This document shows positions 42,540 through 51,676 of a DNA stretch of 64,000 nucleotides, piece after piece. A program made the position numbers and the translations under genes. The DNA is taken from contig CAZKZZ010000001.1 in the NCBI GenBank assembly GCA_964557375.1, positions 1-64,000 of the forward strand. The letters run 5' to 3'. How positions within the stretch are numbered: position 1 is the stretch's first letter; every line of letters begins with the position of its first letter. The stretch is from CAZKZZ01 sp964557375 (GTDB lineage: Bacteria; Spirochaetota; Spirochaetia; SPDA01; CAZJBZ01). Below the pieces are notes generated by a model. That model saw only the letters and a list, made by a program, of their open reading frames with translations, was not told where the DNA came from and did not search any database.

Positions 42540-43575
42540 ACAACTGATCAAAGGTAATGAAGCAGTTGTCTACGGCGCACTGTTAGGCGGTGCAACCCAT
42601 TTTTTCGGATATCCGATAACTCCTGCCAGTGAAATTGCTCACTCCGCCTCATTGTTATTTACAAAGGCGGGAAGGACGTTTTTACAGGCCGAAGATGAAG
42701 TGAATGCAATCAACATGGTTTACGGAGCTTCAGCAGCGGGAGCACGGGTCATGACGGCAACCTCGGGCCCCGGCCTCTCCCTGATGGCGGAAGGAATTTC
42801 GTATATCGCTGCGTGTGAACTGCCGTGTGTTATTGTCGATGTACAGCGCGCGGGTCCCGGCCTGGGCAATATCTGGCCCGAACAGAGCGATTACAATGCA
42901 GTCGTGAAAGGCGGGGGCCACGGTAACTACAAAAACATCGTCTTAGCCCCCAATTCCGCACAGGAAATGTGTGAGTTTACCTATCAGGCATTCGAAATAG
43001 CAGACAGGTACCGAATGCCGGTCATCATTCTCTCCGACGCGTTTATCGGCCAGATGATGGAGCCTGTAGCACTCCCTCAAGAGGTGAAAAACGGTGAAAG
43101 GAAAGAGTGGGCATTATACGGGGATGGAGAAAGCAGAAAGAATCTCATCACTTCCATCCTGATGAATATCGATGTCTTGAGTGACCACAACTGGCATCTT
43201 CAGAAGAAATACGAGAAAATCGAAGAAGAATTCTACGATGTAGAAGAAATCGAAACAGAGGATGCGGAAATTCTCTTTGTTGCCTACGGTATCAGCTCCC
43301 GGGTCTGTATTACGGCCCTCCAGCATCTGCGGAAAAGAGGAATAAAGATCGGACTTCTTCGGCTCAAAACGCTGTTTCCCTTTCCGTCAAAGCGGCTGCG
43401 CGAATTGAGTTCTCAGTTGAAAAAAACAATCGTCGTTGAATTGAGCAATAAACAGCTCACCCAGGATGTACTTTTAGCAATGGAAAACCGTACCCCAGTG
43501 CTGACCTATAACTGGCTGGGAGGAAAAGTACCATCAACCGAAGAGGTGCTCGATAGAATCGAGGCAGACCTCTAA
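42532..43575 (+). CDS. 2-oxoacid:ferredoxin oxidoreductase, alpha subunit
   Basis: A 347-residue pyrimidine-binding subunit of the KorA/VorA type. The N-terminal segment GNEAVVYGALLGGATHFFGYPITPASEI is diagnostic. The catalytic region has QAEDEVNAINMVYGASAAGA and TATSGPGLSLMAEGISYIA. The C-terminal domain has FVAYGISSRVCITAL and a pair of hydrophobic strands. With the delta and beta-gamma chains it oxidises a 2-oxoacid to acyl-CoA and CO2 while reducing ferredoxin. The sequence favours the 2-oxoglutarate or branched-chain (2-oxoisovalerate) types over pyruvate, but cannot separate these two. It begins inside the ferredoxin gene and is followed after 54 bp by the fused beta-gamma gene. Confidence 0.92.
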   Translation: MDKQLIKGNEAVVYGALLGGATHFFGYPITPASEIAHSASLLFTKAGRTFLQAEDEVNAINMVYGASAAGARVMTATSGPGLSLMAEGISYIAACELPCVIVDVQRAGPGLGNIWPEQSDYNAVVKGGGHGNYKNIVLAPNSAQEMCEFTYQAFEIADRYRMPVIILSDAFIGQMMEPVALPQEVKNGERKEWALYGDGESRKNLITSILMNIDVLSDHNWHLQKKYEKIEEEFYDVEEIETEDAEILFVAYGISSRVCITALQHLRKRGIKIGLLRLKTLFPFPSKRLRELSSQLKKTIVVELSNKQLTQDVLLAMENRTPVLTYNWLGGKVPSTEEVLDRIEADL

Positions 43576-43629
43576 CAGTCTACCGGGCCCCTGATAACAG
43601 GGACCCGATCGACAAAGGAGAATGTCCTT

Positions 43630-45072
43630 ATGGTAAAACATAAGAAACCAAATACATTTTACGATGTATATACGAGAAAAGAGACGGACCAGAATGTAAC
43701 CCATTACTGTCCGGGTTGCGGTCACGGTAATGCTCATAAGCTGATCGCCGAACTTATAGATGAACTCGGGATACAGGACCGTGTCATATTTATCTCTCCG
43801 GTAGGATGCAGTGTTTTTGCCTATTACTACCTCGATGTCGGGAATATCGAAGCAGCCCACGGCAGGGCCCCGTCGGTCGGGACCGGTATCCGAAGGAGCC
43901 GCGAGGATGCTATTGTTATTGCCTATCAGGGAGACGGTGATCTTGCGGGAATAGGAATGGGCAGTATCGTTCACGCGGCAAACCGGGGTGAAAATATGAC
44001 CGTCTTCTTTGTCAACAACGCAATTTACGGAATGACCGGCGGTCAGATGGCCCCCACCACTCTCATCGGCCAAAAAACACAGACCACACCATTAGGGAGG
44101 TCCCCCGGCAGAGACGGAAATCCGGTCGGGATGTGCGAAATAATCAATGCTTTGAAACTCCCTGTATATATCGAACGGGTTTCACTGGGCAATCCGGCCC
44201 GAATCATGCGGGCGCGCCGCGCCTTCAAAAAGGGTCTTCTCAACCAGGTGGAGAAAAAGGGGTTTTCCTTTATCGAAATACTCTCACCCTGTCCGGTCAA
44301 TTGGAAAATGAGCCCCCTCGAAGCCCAGAAGTGGATAATGGAAACCCTCGAGCCGGAGTTTCCGGTAAAAAAGTTTCGGGACATAGGCAACAAAATCGAT
44401 ACGGAAAAAAAATATCCCTTCTTAGGCGATAAGCAGCTGCTTGCAATGCTTCGAAGCGACAGTGAAGGACTTCCTGTCACAGAGGGTGACAAGACGATAG
44501 AAACCCAAATGATAAAAATCGCCGGGTTCGGCGGTCAGGGAGTAATGTCAGCGGGAGTGCTGCTGGCCGACTGTGCAACAAAAGAGGGGCTCCATTCGAC
44601 ATGGCTTCCCTCGTACGGACCCGAAATGCGGGGCGGAACGGCCAACGCGAGTGTGATTCTCTCTTCCGGTCCGATCGGTTCTCCGGTAGTCAACTATCCG
44701 AACGTTCTCATTACCATGAACGGTCCTTCTCTCGATACATTCGAGGAGAAAGTGAAACCGGGCGGACTCATTCTGGTCAACTCATCGATCATTGATACCA
44801 AGGTAAGTCGCAAGGATGTACGGGCAATTTATGTGCCCGCGACAAAAATAGCCAAACAGGCCGGGCTCATCGCTACGGCAAATGTTGTTATTACTACCGT
44901 GTACCTGCTCGCAACCGGAGTTTTAGAGATCGATACACTCCGCTCGATTATCCCCCAATCGATAAAAAAGGCAAACCTGACCGATGTAAACCTCAAAGCT
45001 ATCGAAGGGGGGATAGCATATTATGAGCAGAATGTGGCAGCCGAAAGCCCGCAGGAGACTCTTACCCAATAG
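43630..45072 (+). CDS. 2-oxoacid:ferredoxin oxidoreductase, fused beta-gamma subunit
   Basis: A 480-residue fusion of two subunits. Residues 1 to about 270 are the TPP-binding beta chain. It has CPGCGHGNAHKLIAEL near residue 24, the TPP motif GDGDLAGIGMGSIVHAANR near 100, and NNAIYGMTGGQMAPTT. From about residue 290 the gamma domain begins with KIAGFGGQGVMSAGVLLADC and continues with SYGPEMRGGTANASVILSS, the usual gamma signatures. In most KorABCD/VorABCD systems these are separate genes. The fusion fixes their ratio. AAGGAG precedes the ATG at 43630. A seven-base inverted repeat (45074-45080 with 45105-45111) lies between it and the convergent panB gene, without a T-run. Confidence 0.92.
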   Translation: MVKHKKPNTFYDVYTRKETDQNVTHYCPGCGHGNAHKLIAELIDELGIQDRVIFISPVGCSVFAYYYLDVGNIEAAHGRAPSVGTGIRRSREDAIVIAYQGDGDLAGIGMGSIVHAANRGENMTVFFVNNAIYGMTGGQMAPTTLIGQKTQTTPLGRSPGRDGNPVGMCEIINALKLPVYIERVSLGNPARIMRARRAFKKGLLNQVEKKGFSFIEILSPCPVNWKMSPLEAQKWIMETLEPEFPVKKFRDIGNKIDTEKKYPFLGDKQLLAMLRSDSEGLPVTEGDKTIETQMIKIAGFGGQGVMSAGVLLADCATKEGLHSTWLPSYGPEMRGGTANASVILSSGPIGSPVVNYPNVLITMNGPSLDTFEEKVKPGGLILVNSSIIDTKVSRKDVRAIYVPATKIAKQAGLIATANVVITTVYLLATGVLEIDTLRSIIPQSIKKANLTDVNLKAIEGGIAYYEQNVAAESPQETLTQ

Positions 45073-45110
45073 AAGGCACGCAACAGGCACTTTTATTTAG
45101 AGAACGTGCC

Positions 45111-45980
45111 TCAGGAAAGACCGAACTCTTTCCGCAGCTGCTCTACAGCATCCTCTTTCATAGAAAAGGAATGCTCGTCCGCAGGGAACGATTCTCGAAG
45201 CACATCGGATATAAACTCTTTGACTGCATCCACCTGTGCAGAGTATAAATCGGCGTATACTTTGACAAATTTGGGTGTGAATCGCTTAAACAGGCCTAAG
45301 AGATCGTGGAACACCAAGACCTGGCCGTCACAATGTACTCCGCCTCCAATTCCGACGGTTGGAATGTTCACTTTTTCAGTAATTATTTCTGCAAGCTGTT
45401 TGGGGATGGCTTCCAGAATGAGTGCGAATGCTCCTGCCTCTTCTAAGGCTACTGCATCGGCAACCACTTTTTTCGCTTGATCAGTTGATTTCCCCTGGAC
45501 CTTGAAACCGCCCATAAGAGCCGCCGTTTGCGGTGTCAAGCCGATATGTCCGAACACCGGAATTCCCGCCTTGTGGATGGCCCGTACAGTTTCAGCGACT
45601 TCTTCACCGCCTTCGAGCTTGATACTGTCTGCCCCCCCCTCTTTATACAGGATGCCTGCATTGGTGACGGCCTGCTCAATCGAAATGTTGTACGACATAA
45701 AGGGAAGGTCTCCGACAACATGCGCACGTTTTACTGCACGTGTTACTGCTTTGGTGTGATGGAGCATCTCATCCATAGTTACCGGGACAGTATCTTTGTA
45801 GCCGAGCTCCACCATTCCTAAAGAATCGCCGACTAAAATAATATCTATACCTGCTTCATCCACGACGAGCCCCTGCGGATAGGAGTAGGCAGTTATCATC
45901 GTAATTTTTTTCTTCTCTTCTTTCATTTTCCAGAGATCGGTTATCATTATTTTTTTGACTTCTTTGGGTTGATCACTCAT
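45111..45980 (-). CDS. panB: 3-methyl-2-oxobutanoate hydroxymethyltransferase
   Basis: Transfers a hydroxymethyl group from methylenetetrahydrofolate to 2-oxoisovalerate, the first step of pantothenate and coenzyme A synthesis. A TIM-barrel of 289 residues. Signatures are ITMITAYSYPQGLVVDEAG near residue 22, ILVGDSLGMVELGY, GDLPFMSYNISIEQAV, HIGLTPQTAALMGGFKVQGK, and IGIGGGVHCDGQVLVFHDLLG. Metal- and substrate-binding aspartates and glutamates are intact. No panC or panD is in the window. It uses 2-oxoisovalerate, which is also a likely substrate of the convergent oxidoreductase. Confidence 0.95.
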   Translation of the reverse strand: MSDQPKEVKKIMITDLWKMKEEKKKITMITAYSYPQGLVVDEAGIDIILVGDSLGMVELGYKDTVPVTMDEMLHHTKAVTRAVKRAHVVGDLPFMSYNISIEQAVTNAGILYKEGGADSIKLEGGEEVAETVRAIHKAGIPVFGHIGLTPQTAALMGGFKVQGKSTDQAKKVVADAVALEEAGAFALILEAIPKQLAEIITEKVNIPTVGIGGGVHCDGQVLVFHDLLGLFKRFTPKFVKVYADLYSAQVDAVKEFISDVLRESFPADEHSFSMKEDAVEQLRKEFGLS

Positions 45981-46011
45981 TCGTTACTCCTGGATCTTCA
46001 ATTTTTGAGAC

Positions 46012-46040
46012 AGAATAGAGAATAATTGGTATTTACTCAA
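46012..46040 (-). promoter_or_regulatory. Putative promoter of panB
   Basis: TTGAGT and TATTCT (each 4 of 6) are 17 bases apart on the minus strand, 31 bp before the ATG, with AGGAG as the ribosome site. Confidence 0.4.
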
Positions 46041-46153
46041 GAGAGATTTCAGGGGCGCGGTTTCCTTTAAAGGATTGAATAAAAACCTAACTTTATGCCA
46101 CTATTTCCAAGTATATTCACGCATTATTGATCGAATCTGCGCGGAGAGAGATT

Positions 46154-47131
46154 GTGGAACCGAAAAATTGTATAACCGACGTGAAAGGAATCAAGGTAGG
46201 GCACGCCCAGAACAGGGAAGGAGCTACCGGATGTACTGTAATCCTCTGTGAGGGGGGAGCGAAAGGGGGAGTCGACGTACGCGGCGGGGCTCCCGGCAGC
46301 AGAGAGCTTGCCCTCTTAGATCCGGTCAATCTTATCGATCAAGTGCACGCGATCTATCTAAGCGGCGGCAGTGCCTTCGGTCTCGACGGTGCCGCGGGAG
46401 TTATGGAATATCTCGAGAAAAAACAAATCGGAATCGATACAGGACAAACCAGAGTACCAATTGTTCCGGGCGCTGTTCTGTTTGACCTTCTGGTAGGAGA
46501 CCCGTTTATCCGGCCGGACAAGGAAATGGGGATCACTGCCTGTGAGGCGGCAACGGAAGAGAAGAGTCCTCAGGGAAATACAGGTGCCGGCACCGGCGCC
46601 GCTGTGGGACGGGTCGCAGGCCCCGCCCGCTTTATGAAGGGAGGGGTGGGATGTGCAAGCCGGATTATCGGCAGTCTGACAGTAGGGGCTCTTGTTGCAG
46701 TCAACTGCGTCGGTGATGTAGTAGATGAGCGCACCGGCAAAATCCTCGCGGGAACACTGAACGAGAGAAAAGACTGGTTTGCAGACTCTTCCTACATGAT
46801 TTCCCATCCTGAGCATAACGGTCCAAACCTGTTGACCGGTAATACTACCCTAGGAGTGATAGCAACAAACGCCCGGCTCTCAAAAGTCGAGGCAACAAAG
46901 GTTGCAATGATGGCCCATGACGGTTTTGCCAGATCTATCCGTCCGATTCACACGATGCATGACGGCGACACCATTTTCTGTCTTTCCGTCGGAGAGGAGG
47001 CGGCAGAGGTGTCGACGGTCGGCACGATCGCTGCCGAAGTGATGTCGGAAGCGATCGTTAATGCGGTTGTCCATGCGGAAACCGCATACGGTGTCTTGAG
47101 TTATACAGATTTTAAACAGAAACAGAAATGA
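46154..47131 (+). CDS. P1-family (DmpA-type) peptidase
   Basis: A 325-residue hydrolase of the DmpA/BapA group (peptidase family P1, N-terminal nucleophile type). The start is set at the GTG 46154, which has GGAGAG at good distance. A TTG at 46127 would add nine residues but has no site. The family order is visible: ITDVKGIKVGHAQNREGATG at the N-terminus, YLSGGSAFGLDGAAGVMEYL, GNTGAGTGAAVGRVAG, and MKGGVGCASRIIGSLTVGAL. In DmpA the chain cuts itself between Gly and the Ser of the GGIG-S motif. Here that position is Cys167, so a cysteine nucleophile is likely. It begins an operon with a PanE-like reductase and an M20 hydrolase, upstream of the Liv transporter region. Confidence 0.85.
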   Translation: MEPKNCITDVKGIKVGHAQNREGATGCTVILCEGGAKGGVDVRGGAPGSRELALLDPVNLIDQVHAIYLSGGSAFGLDGAAGVMEYLEKKQIGIDTGQTRVPIVPGAVLFDLLVGDPFIRPDKEMGITACEAATEEKSPQGNTGAGTGAAVGRVAGPARFMKGGVGCASRIIGSLTVGALVAVNCVGDVVDERTGKILAGTLNERKDWFADSSYMISHPEHNGPNLLTGNTTLGVIATNARLSKVEATKVAMMAHDGFARSIRPIHTMHDGDTIFCLSVGEEAAEVSTVGTIAAEVMSEAIVNAVVHAETAYGVLSYTDFKQKQK

Positions 47132-47183
47132 CTGCCTAAAAAAAAAGTATATATATGGGCTATTTTTAGAAGAAGGAGATAAG

Positions 47184-48134
47184 ATGAAAACTGCAGTGAT
47201 CGGAGCGGGAGCTATGGGTTCCCTTTTCGGGGGCAAACTTGCCGCGGCTGGCTATCCTGTCGTTCTCTACGACATCAACCGGGAGCATGTCGACCGTATT
47301 ACAGCGAACGGGCTCACGATCGAGGAACCGCTCGAGAACAGAGAGTATACGGTAGAAGTGGAGGCAACTTCGGTCCCGGAAAATCTTACTGACTGTGACC
47401 TGTTCATTATTTTTGTCAAATCCACTGCAACGAAGATTGTTGCTGAGCAGTTCTCATCGATAGCTTCCCCTGAAGCAATAGTCATGACGCTCCAAAACGG
47501 AATCGGGAATGAAGCAATTATTCGGGAACACTTCGGCGGCAACCGCACCGCTGCCGGAGTTACGTCGGAAGGGGCCACTTTCATCGGTGCCGGGAAGGTC
47601 CGGCATGCGGGTAAAGGGCCTACCTATCTCTGCATGTCGGACAAAAACAACTCTCGGCTCGGACCCTCTATCGAGATGTTTACGAAGGCCGGCTTCGAAA
47701 TGCATGTGGAAGAGAATATCGAAGAGCTTATCTGGAGCAAACTTATTATCAATGTCGGTATCAACGGTTTGACCGCACTCACCGGTCTTACAAACGGCAG
47801 GCTTCTCGATTTTGCGGAAACCCGGGAACTGATGCGCGAACTCGTAGAAGAAGCGGTAGCGGTAGTAGAGGCAAAAGAGATACGCCTCACCTATGATAAC
47901 CCGGTAGAACGGGTCTATGAGGTAGCAGAGAAAACCGCACTCAACCGCTCTTCCATGCTCCAGGATTTTGATAAGAAGGTTACATCCGAAATAGATTTTA
48001 TTAACAGTGCCATTGTCCGAGAAGCCGAGAAACTCGGAATAGCTGCTCCGGTAAACCGTACCGTAACCCGCCTGGTGAAAACTCTCGATGCACTGCACCG
48101 TGAACAAAGAGAACACGAGGAGACCAACAGATAA
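47184..48134 (+). CDS. panE: Ketopantoate reductase-family (ApbA/PanE) oxidoreductase
   Basis: A 316-residue NADPH-dependent 2-dehydropantoate 2-reductase-like enzyme. The dinucleotide motif AVIGAGAMGSLFGGKLA is at residue 4. LQNGIGNEAIIREHFGGNRT (about residue 106) and the catalytic lysine in LIWSKLIINVGINGLTALTG (about residue 184) follow the family. The C-terminal ends RSSMLQDFDKKVTSEIDFIN, the hallmark SMxQDxxxxRxTEID segment of PanE. Either true PanE or a paralogue acting on another 2-oxoacid. panB is 1.2 kb away on the other strand, but the operon partners are hydrolases. GAAGGAG lies before the ATG, and the stop overlaps the next start as TAATG. Confidence 0.85.
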   Translation: MKTAVIGAGAMGSLFGGKLAAAGYPVVLYDINREHVDRITANGLTIEEPLENREYTVEVEATSVPENLTDCDLFIIFVKSTATKIVAEQFSSIASPEAIVMTLQNGIGNEAIIREHFGGNRTAAGVTSEGATFIGAGKVRHAGKGPTYLCMSDKNNSRLGPSIEMFTKAGFEMHVEENIEELIWSKLIINVGINGLTALTGLTNGRLLDFAETRELMRELVEEAVAVVEAKEIRLTYDNPVERVYEVAEKTALNRSSMLQDFDKKVTSEIDFINSAIVREAEKLGIAAPVNRTVTRLVKTLDALHREQREHEETNR

Positions 48135-49381
48135 TGATCAGCCCGGCCGAACAGAACCCGCTCGAACATATCGACAAAGATGAATTGATAAACCTTACCC
48201 GGGATTTAGTGAGAATCGACAGCGTTATACGGCCTGAGACCGGAAACACCGAACATCACGCGGTAGAGTTTATCCGTACCTGGATTGAAAACGAATTGAA
48301 GGGCAGCTGTGAGGAAATACGGGAAGTGAGAACTGAGGTTGTGGAGGTAGAGCCGGGCCGGGAGAATATCGTCGTAACCATCGACTCGGGAAGGACCGGC
48401 CCCTGTCTCCTTCTCGAAGGCCATACTGATGTGGTCTCTGAAGGGAACAGAGATTTATGGCGATACGGTCCGTTCAGCGGGGAGATCGAAGAGGGAAAGC
48501 TGTACGGGAGAGGTTCATGCGACATGAAGGGGGGGCTTGCGGTGAACCTGATTACGGCAAAAGCACTGCTTTGTTCAGGAGTCCGTTTCAACGGTAAACT
48601 CAAATTGGCAATCGTCTGCGATGAAGAAGATATGATGATCGGTATAAAGGATTTTATCCGCCGAGGGTACGCCGATGATGTGGATGCAGCTCTGGTAAGC
48701 GAGCCGGAAGAAAACCAGCTCTGCCTGAGTATGAAAGGGGCTATCCGGGCCGTTGTCCGCGTTAAAGGGAAGATGGCCCACGGGGCAATGCCTTTGACCG
48801 GTATTAACCCAAGCCCCAGAATGGCCCGCATCATACTCGCCTACGAACGGTTCGAAAAAGAAGAGATCGACCGGTGCGGGAAGGACCCCTATCTCGGATA
48901 TCCCTCCATTACCTTCACAGTTGTGCAGGCACCCCCTCCGGGAGAGCCGAAACAGCTCAATGTCATGCCTTCAGACGCGGTCGGATATATCGATATACGG
49001 ACCACTCCAAAACAGGACCATGAAACGATACGCACACGATTGAAACAGATTCTCGAAGAACTCGCCGGTGAAGACAGTAATTTTAAAGCGGAAATCGAGT
49101 TTATCGAAGACCGTCCCGTAGTGTATATGGACAGAACCGAACCCGTCGTTCAAACTGCTGAATCAGCCTACAAAGATATCACCGGAAGAGAACCGGTGTA
49201 CAGCGGGGTCCCCGGAGCCACGGACGGTACGTTTCTGCGGGCATGGAAGGGTATCCCCTCACTTGTAAACGGTCCGGGACCGAAGTTCATGCCTCATCAG
49301 ACAGATGAGTATATAGAAATCGACCAGCTGTATGAGGCGGCCCGGATATACCTCCTTACAGCCGTCCGTTTTCTGCAATAA
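48134..49381 (+). CDS. M20-family metallopeptidase/deacylase
   Basis: A 415-residue zinc hydrolase of the ArgE/DapE/ACY1/CPG2 family. Metal and catalytic motifs are EGHTDVVSEGN near residue 96, GRGSCDMKGGLA near 125, the catalytic DEEDM near 160 and the SEPEENQLCLSMKGAIRAVV region. The dimerisation domain lies at about 205-320, and the last metal histidine is in FMPHQTDEYIEI near residue 387. Members remove acyl groups from amino acids or cleave dipeptides, and the exact substrate is not readable. Its ATG overlaps the panE stop by one base. It is convergent with the livK gene across a terminator. Confidence 0.88.
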   Translation: MISPAEQNPLEHIDKDELINLTRDLVRIDSVIRPETGNTEHHAVEFIRTWIENELKGSCEEIREVRTEVVEVEPGRENIVVTIDSGRTGPCLLLEGHTDVVSEGNRDLWRYGPFSGEIEEGKLYGRGSCDMKGGLAVNLITAKALLCSGVRFNGKLKLAIVCDEEDMMIGIKDFIRRGYADDVDAALVSEPEENQLCLSMKGAIRAVVRVKGKMAHGAMPLTGINPSPRMARIILAYERFEKEEIDRCGKDPYLGYPSITFTVVQAPPPGEPKQLNVMPSDAVGYIDIRTTPKQDHETIRTRLKQILEELAGEDSNFKAEIEFIEDRPVVYMDRTEPVVQTAESAYKDITGREPVYSGVPGATDGTFLRAWKGIPSLVNGPGPKFMPHQTDEYIEIDQLYEAARIYLLTAVRFLQ

Positions 49382-49435
49382 CCCTCTCTCGGTTGAAAAC
49401 CGAGCGGTAAACAGCAGTATCGAACATGGACGTAT

Positions 49436-49475
49436 AAAAAAGGTCCGCCACCTGACTTCGAGCCGGAAGCGGACC
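49436..49475 (-). terminator. Rho-independent terminator of the liv operon
   Basis: On the minus strand GGTCCGC and GCGGACC form a 7-bp stem around a 20-nt loop, followed at once by six T residues (plus-strand A run 49436-49441). It lies 23 bp beyond the livK stop. Confidence 0.75.
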
Positions 49476-49497
49476 CATCAATTTCAGCTTCGATCTT

Positions 49498-50748
49498 CTA
49501 TTCGGGCCGAACCTCTTGTACAAGGTTCTTTTCACCGTCCTGGATCTCAAAGAGATAGAGCGGTTTGTCGGTAGGAACACCGTCTTCCATACTCCAGGTA
49601 AACTGAAGACCCTCGAAGTTTTTCACATTACGGCAGTATCCGGCGAGCATGGCCCGCTCTTCCTGCAGCTTTTTAGGATCTCCGGTGATGTTTGTCTCTT
49701 CGATCGCTTCTTTTATCATGTACACCGCGTCGTAGTAATGAGTAGAAAGACTCGGCGGAGACATTCCGTCGTGGTCATCAGCATACGCTTCTTTAAAAGC
49801 GTTCCAGCGGGGAGTATCGAGCTCAGGATTGGTATAGTTATAGATCATGGCCCCATTGAGAGCGCTCCCGCCTGTGGTATAGAGGGCTGCATCATCAGCA
49901 CTGTTGAAAATGAGGATCTTGGAGTTGTCTTCCCACCCTCTGTTATTGAGCTCTTTGATGATCTTGGCAGCTTTTTCAGCATTACAGGCGAGGACTACCC
50001 CGTCGGGTTCCTGAGAGAGCGCTTTTACGATAAGAGGCCCGAAGGTAACTGCATCGGTGGGCACTTCTACTTCGTTGAGCACTTCGACTCCGGCTTCTTC
50101 GAGCCCGATATCATGCGCGTCCGCCATTCCCGGCCACGGACCGTAATTCTCCACGAACTGCACACAACTCTCCATGTCAGGGTGGTTCTCCGCCCAGGTT
50201 ACGACGATGGGGGGCAGTTTCGCTTCTGTGGGTGCAAACCAAGAAATCGACCACGGAAAGAACTGGACCGCGTACTCGTATGACGTGGTTGCTGTAAAGG
50301 AGATCATCTCCGCTTCTACGGCGATGGGCATTGCTGCCATAATAACCGGTTCGGGTACCGGCCCCATAGCAACGAGAGAACCGCCGTCGGTAATTTTGGC
50401 CATTTCGACCGTACCCTTCTCTGGGCTCATCCCGGTATCAATTCCGATCACTTTAACCGGTTTACCGGCAATGCCGCCCGCTTCGTTGATCTCAGCTGCT
50501 GCCCGCTCGGCACCCCAGAGCAGGTATTCACCGATACTCGCGATCGGTCCGGTAAGACTATCCAAGAAGGGGATTTCCCATTCATCTACTACAACCGTAG
50601 GCTCTTCATCCGCCCCGGCTGCCTCCGATGCCTTGGTCTCAGCGCCCTCCGCTTTTGCTGAGGCTTTCTCTTCCTTTTTACAACCGACCATTACAATTGT
50701 AAAAACAATAAGAGAAATGATCAAAAAACTTCGCAATGCTTGCTTCAT
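49498..50748 (-). CDS. livK: Branched-chain amino-acid ABC transporter, substrate-binding lipoprotein
   Basis: A 416-residue periplasmic-binding-protein type I lipoprotein. The lipobox MVGC places the lipidated cysteine at residue 23, followed by a Lys/Glu/Ala-rich linker to about residue 52. The binding fold opens WEIPFLDSLTGPIASIGEYL. It has GGIAGKPVKVIGIDTGMSPE and, in the second lobe, LSTHYYDAVYMIKEAI. Members bind leucine, isoleucine, valine, or other amino acids and amides, and specificity is not decidable. Last gene of the operon livG-livF-livH-livM-livK. AGGAGG lies over the end of livM, and a terminator follows. Confidence 0.9.
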   Translation of the reverse strand: MKQALRSFLIISLIVFTIVMVGCKKEEKASAKAEGAETKASEAAGADEEPTVVVDEWEIPFLDSLTGPIASIGEYLLWGAERAAAEINEAGGIAGKPVKVIGIDTGMSPEKGTVEMAKITDGGSLVAMGPVPEPVIMAAMPIAVEAEMISFTATTSYEYAVQFFPWSISWFAPTEAKLPPIVVTWAENHPDMESCVQFVENYGPWPGMADAHDIGLEEAGVEVLNEVEVPTDAVTFGPLIVKALSQEPDGVVLACNAEKAAKIIKELNNRGWEDNSKILIFNSADDAALYTTGGSALNGAMIYNYTNPELDTPRWNAFKEAYADDHDGMSPPSLSTHYYDAVYMIKEAIEETNITGDPKKLQEERAMLAGYCRNVKNFEGLQFTWSMEDGVPTDKPLYLFEIQDGEKNLVQEVRPE

Positions 50749-50751
50749 TCT

Positions 50752-51648
50752 TTAAACCTCCTGGTTTATTTTTTTGTGCTTTCGAAAGTCTAACAGATTT
50801 TGAACTTTATATACCAGTCTTTTCGTTATTATCCCTTCCGGTTTAATCACCAAAACGGCAACAAGCAGGACTCCGTATATGACCACCCGCCACGAGGCGA
50901 CCTCGGGCGGTAACAACAGAGGGAGCCCCCACAGCACCGGGGCTGCAAAAAATGCTCCCCACATGGTGGTGTATCCTCCTACGAACAACATGGTCATAGT
51001 CGTACCGATCAGATGAAAGGTAAAGAAATCGGGGAAAAGATTGCGCATAAAGTAGGCGTACAACACCCCGGAGGCCCCTCCCAGGGCACTTCCGGCAGTC
51101 TGCATCAGTATGCCCAGCCGTTTGACATTCACTCCAAAGGAGGAAGCCAGGTCCCGGTCTACGAAAACCGCGGAGGCGGCCCTCCCCAAACGGGAGCGGT
51201 CGAACCGGTTTATGAGTATTCCTACAATGAGTACAAACGCGTACGCGATGATGAGCAGGAGAATTTTACTCATCATCGGATCTTCATGAATATGAGGAAT
51301 ACCGAACATACCCAGCGTGCCGCCGAGTGCCTCCGTATTCTCGACCACCGTCTTGGTAATATAAATGAAGGTAAAACCGACGATGACAACGGCGAAACAG
51401 GGAGCGTCCCCTATGGCGAGTGAGATGACAAAGCCCACCAGAGCACCGAGAAGGATTCCAACCGCAAATACCACCCCAAACGGCCAGCCCCACGTAAGTG
51501 CTGCAAAGGCACCAAAGTAGCCTGAAATGGTCATATTAGCTATGGTGAGAAAGTGCAGCTGCATGACCCGGTAGGGAAGATAGAGCGACCAGCTCATGAG
51601 AATATAAATCGCTGTAATGGCGAGAAAATAATATAACGGTAAAGACAA
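50752..51648 (-). CDS. livM: Branched-chain amino-acid ABC transporter permease LivM
   Basis: A 298-residue inner-membrane permease with eight to nine hydrophobic helices. The region ASSFGVNVKRLGILMQTAGSALGGASGVLYAYF (about 165-200) is the cytoplasmic coupling loop and following helix that contact the ATPases. VIKPEGIITKRLVYK ends the membrane part, as in LivM. It pairs with LivH, 28 bp upstream. The end of the gene supplies the ribosome site of livK, which starts 3 nt after this stop. Confidence 0.92.
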   Translation of the reverse strand: MSLPLYYFLAITAIYILMSWSLYLPYRVMQLHFLTIANMTISGYFGAFAALTWGWPFGVVFAVGILLGALVGFVISLAIGDAPCFAVVIVGFTFIYITKTVVENTEALGGTLGMFGIPHIHEDPMMSKILLLIIAYAFVLIVGILINRFDRSRLGRAASAVFVDRDLASSFGVNVKRLGILMQTAGSALGGASGVLYAYFMRNLFPDFFTFHLIGTTMTMLFVGGYTTMWGAFFAAPVLWGLPLLLPPEVASWRVVIYGVLLVAVLVIKPEGIITKRLVYKVQNLLDFRKHKKINQEV

Positions 51649-51676
51649 GGTTATAAATCCTCCTTGATTGCGTAAA

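Noticed and set aside
45074..45111. Inverted repeat AGGCACG/CGTGCCT between the oxidoreductase and panB genes
   Set aside because: Long loop and no T-run on either strand, so not a convincing terminator.
47454..48116. A 220-codon minus-strand frame opposite the PanE-like gene
   Set aside because: Antisense shadow with no motif, while the plus-strand protein has the full family signature.
49388..49404. Hairpin CTCGGTT-GAA-AACCGAG after the M20 gene
   Set aside because: A neat stem-loop but without a following T-run; the real terminator of this gap is the minus-strand one at 49436-49475.
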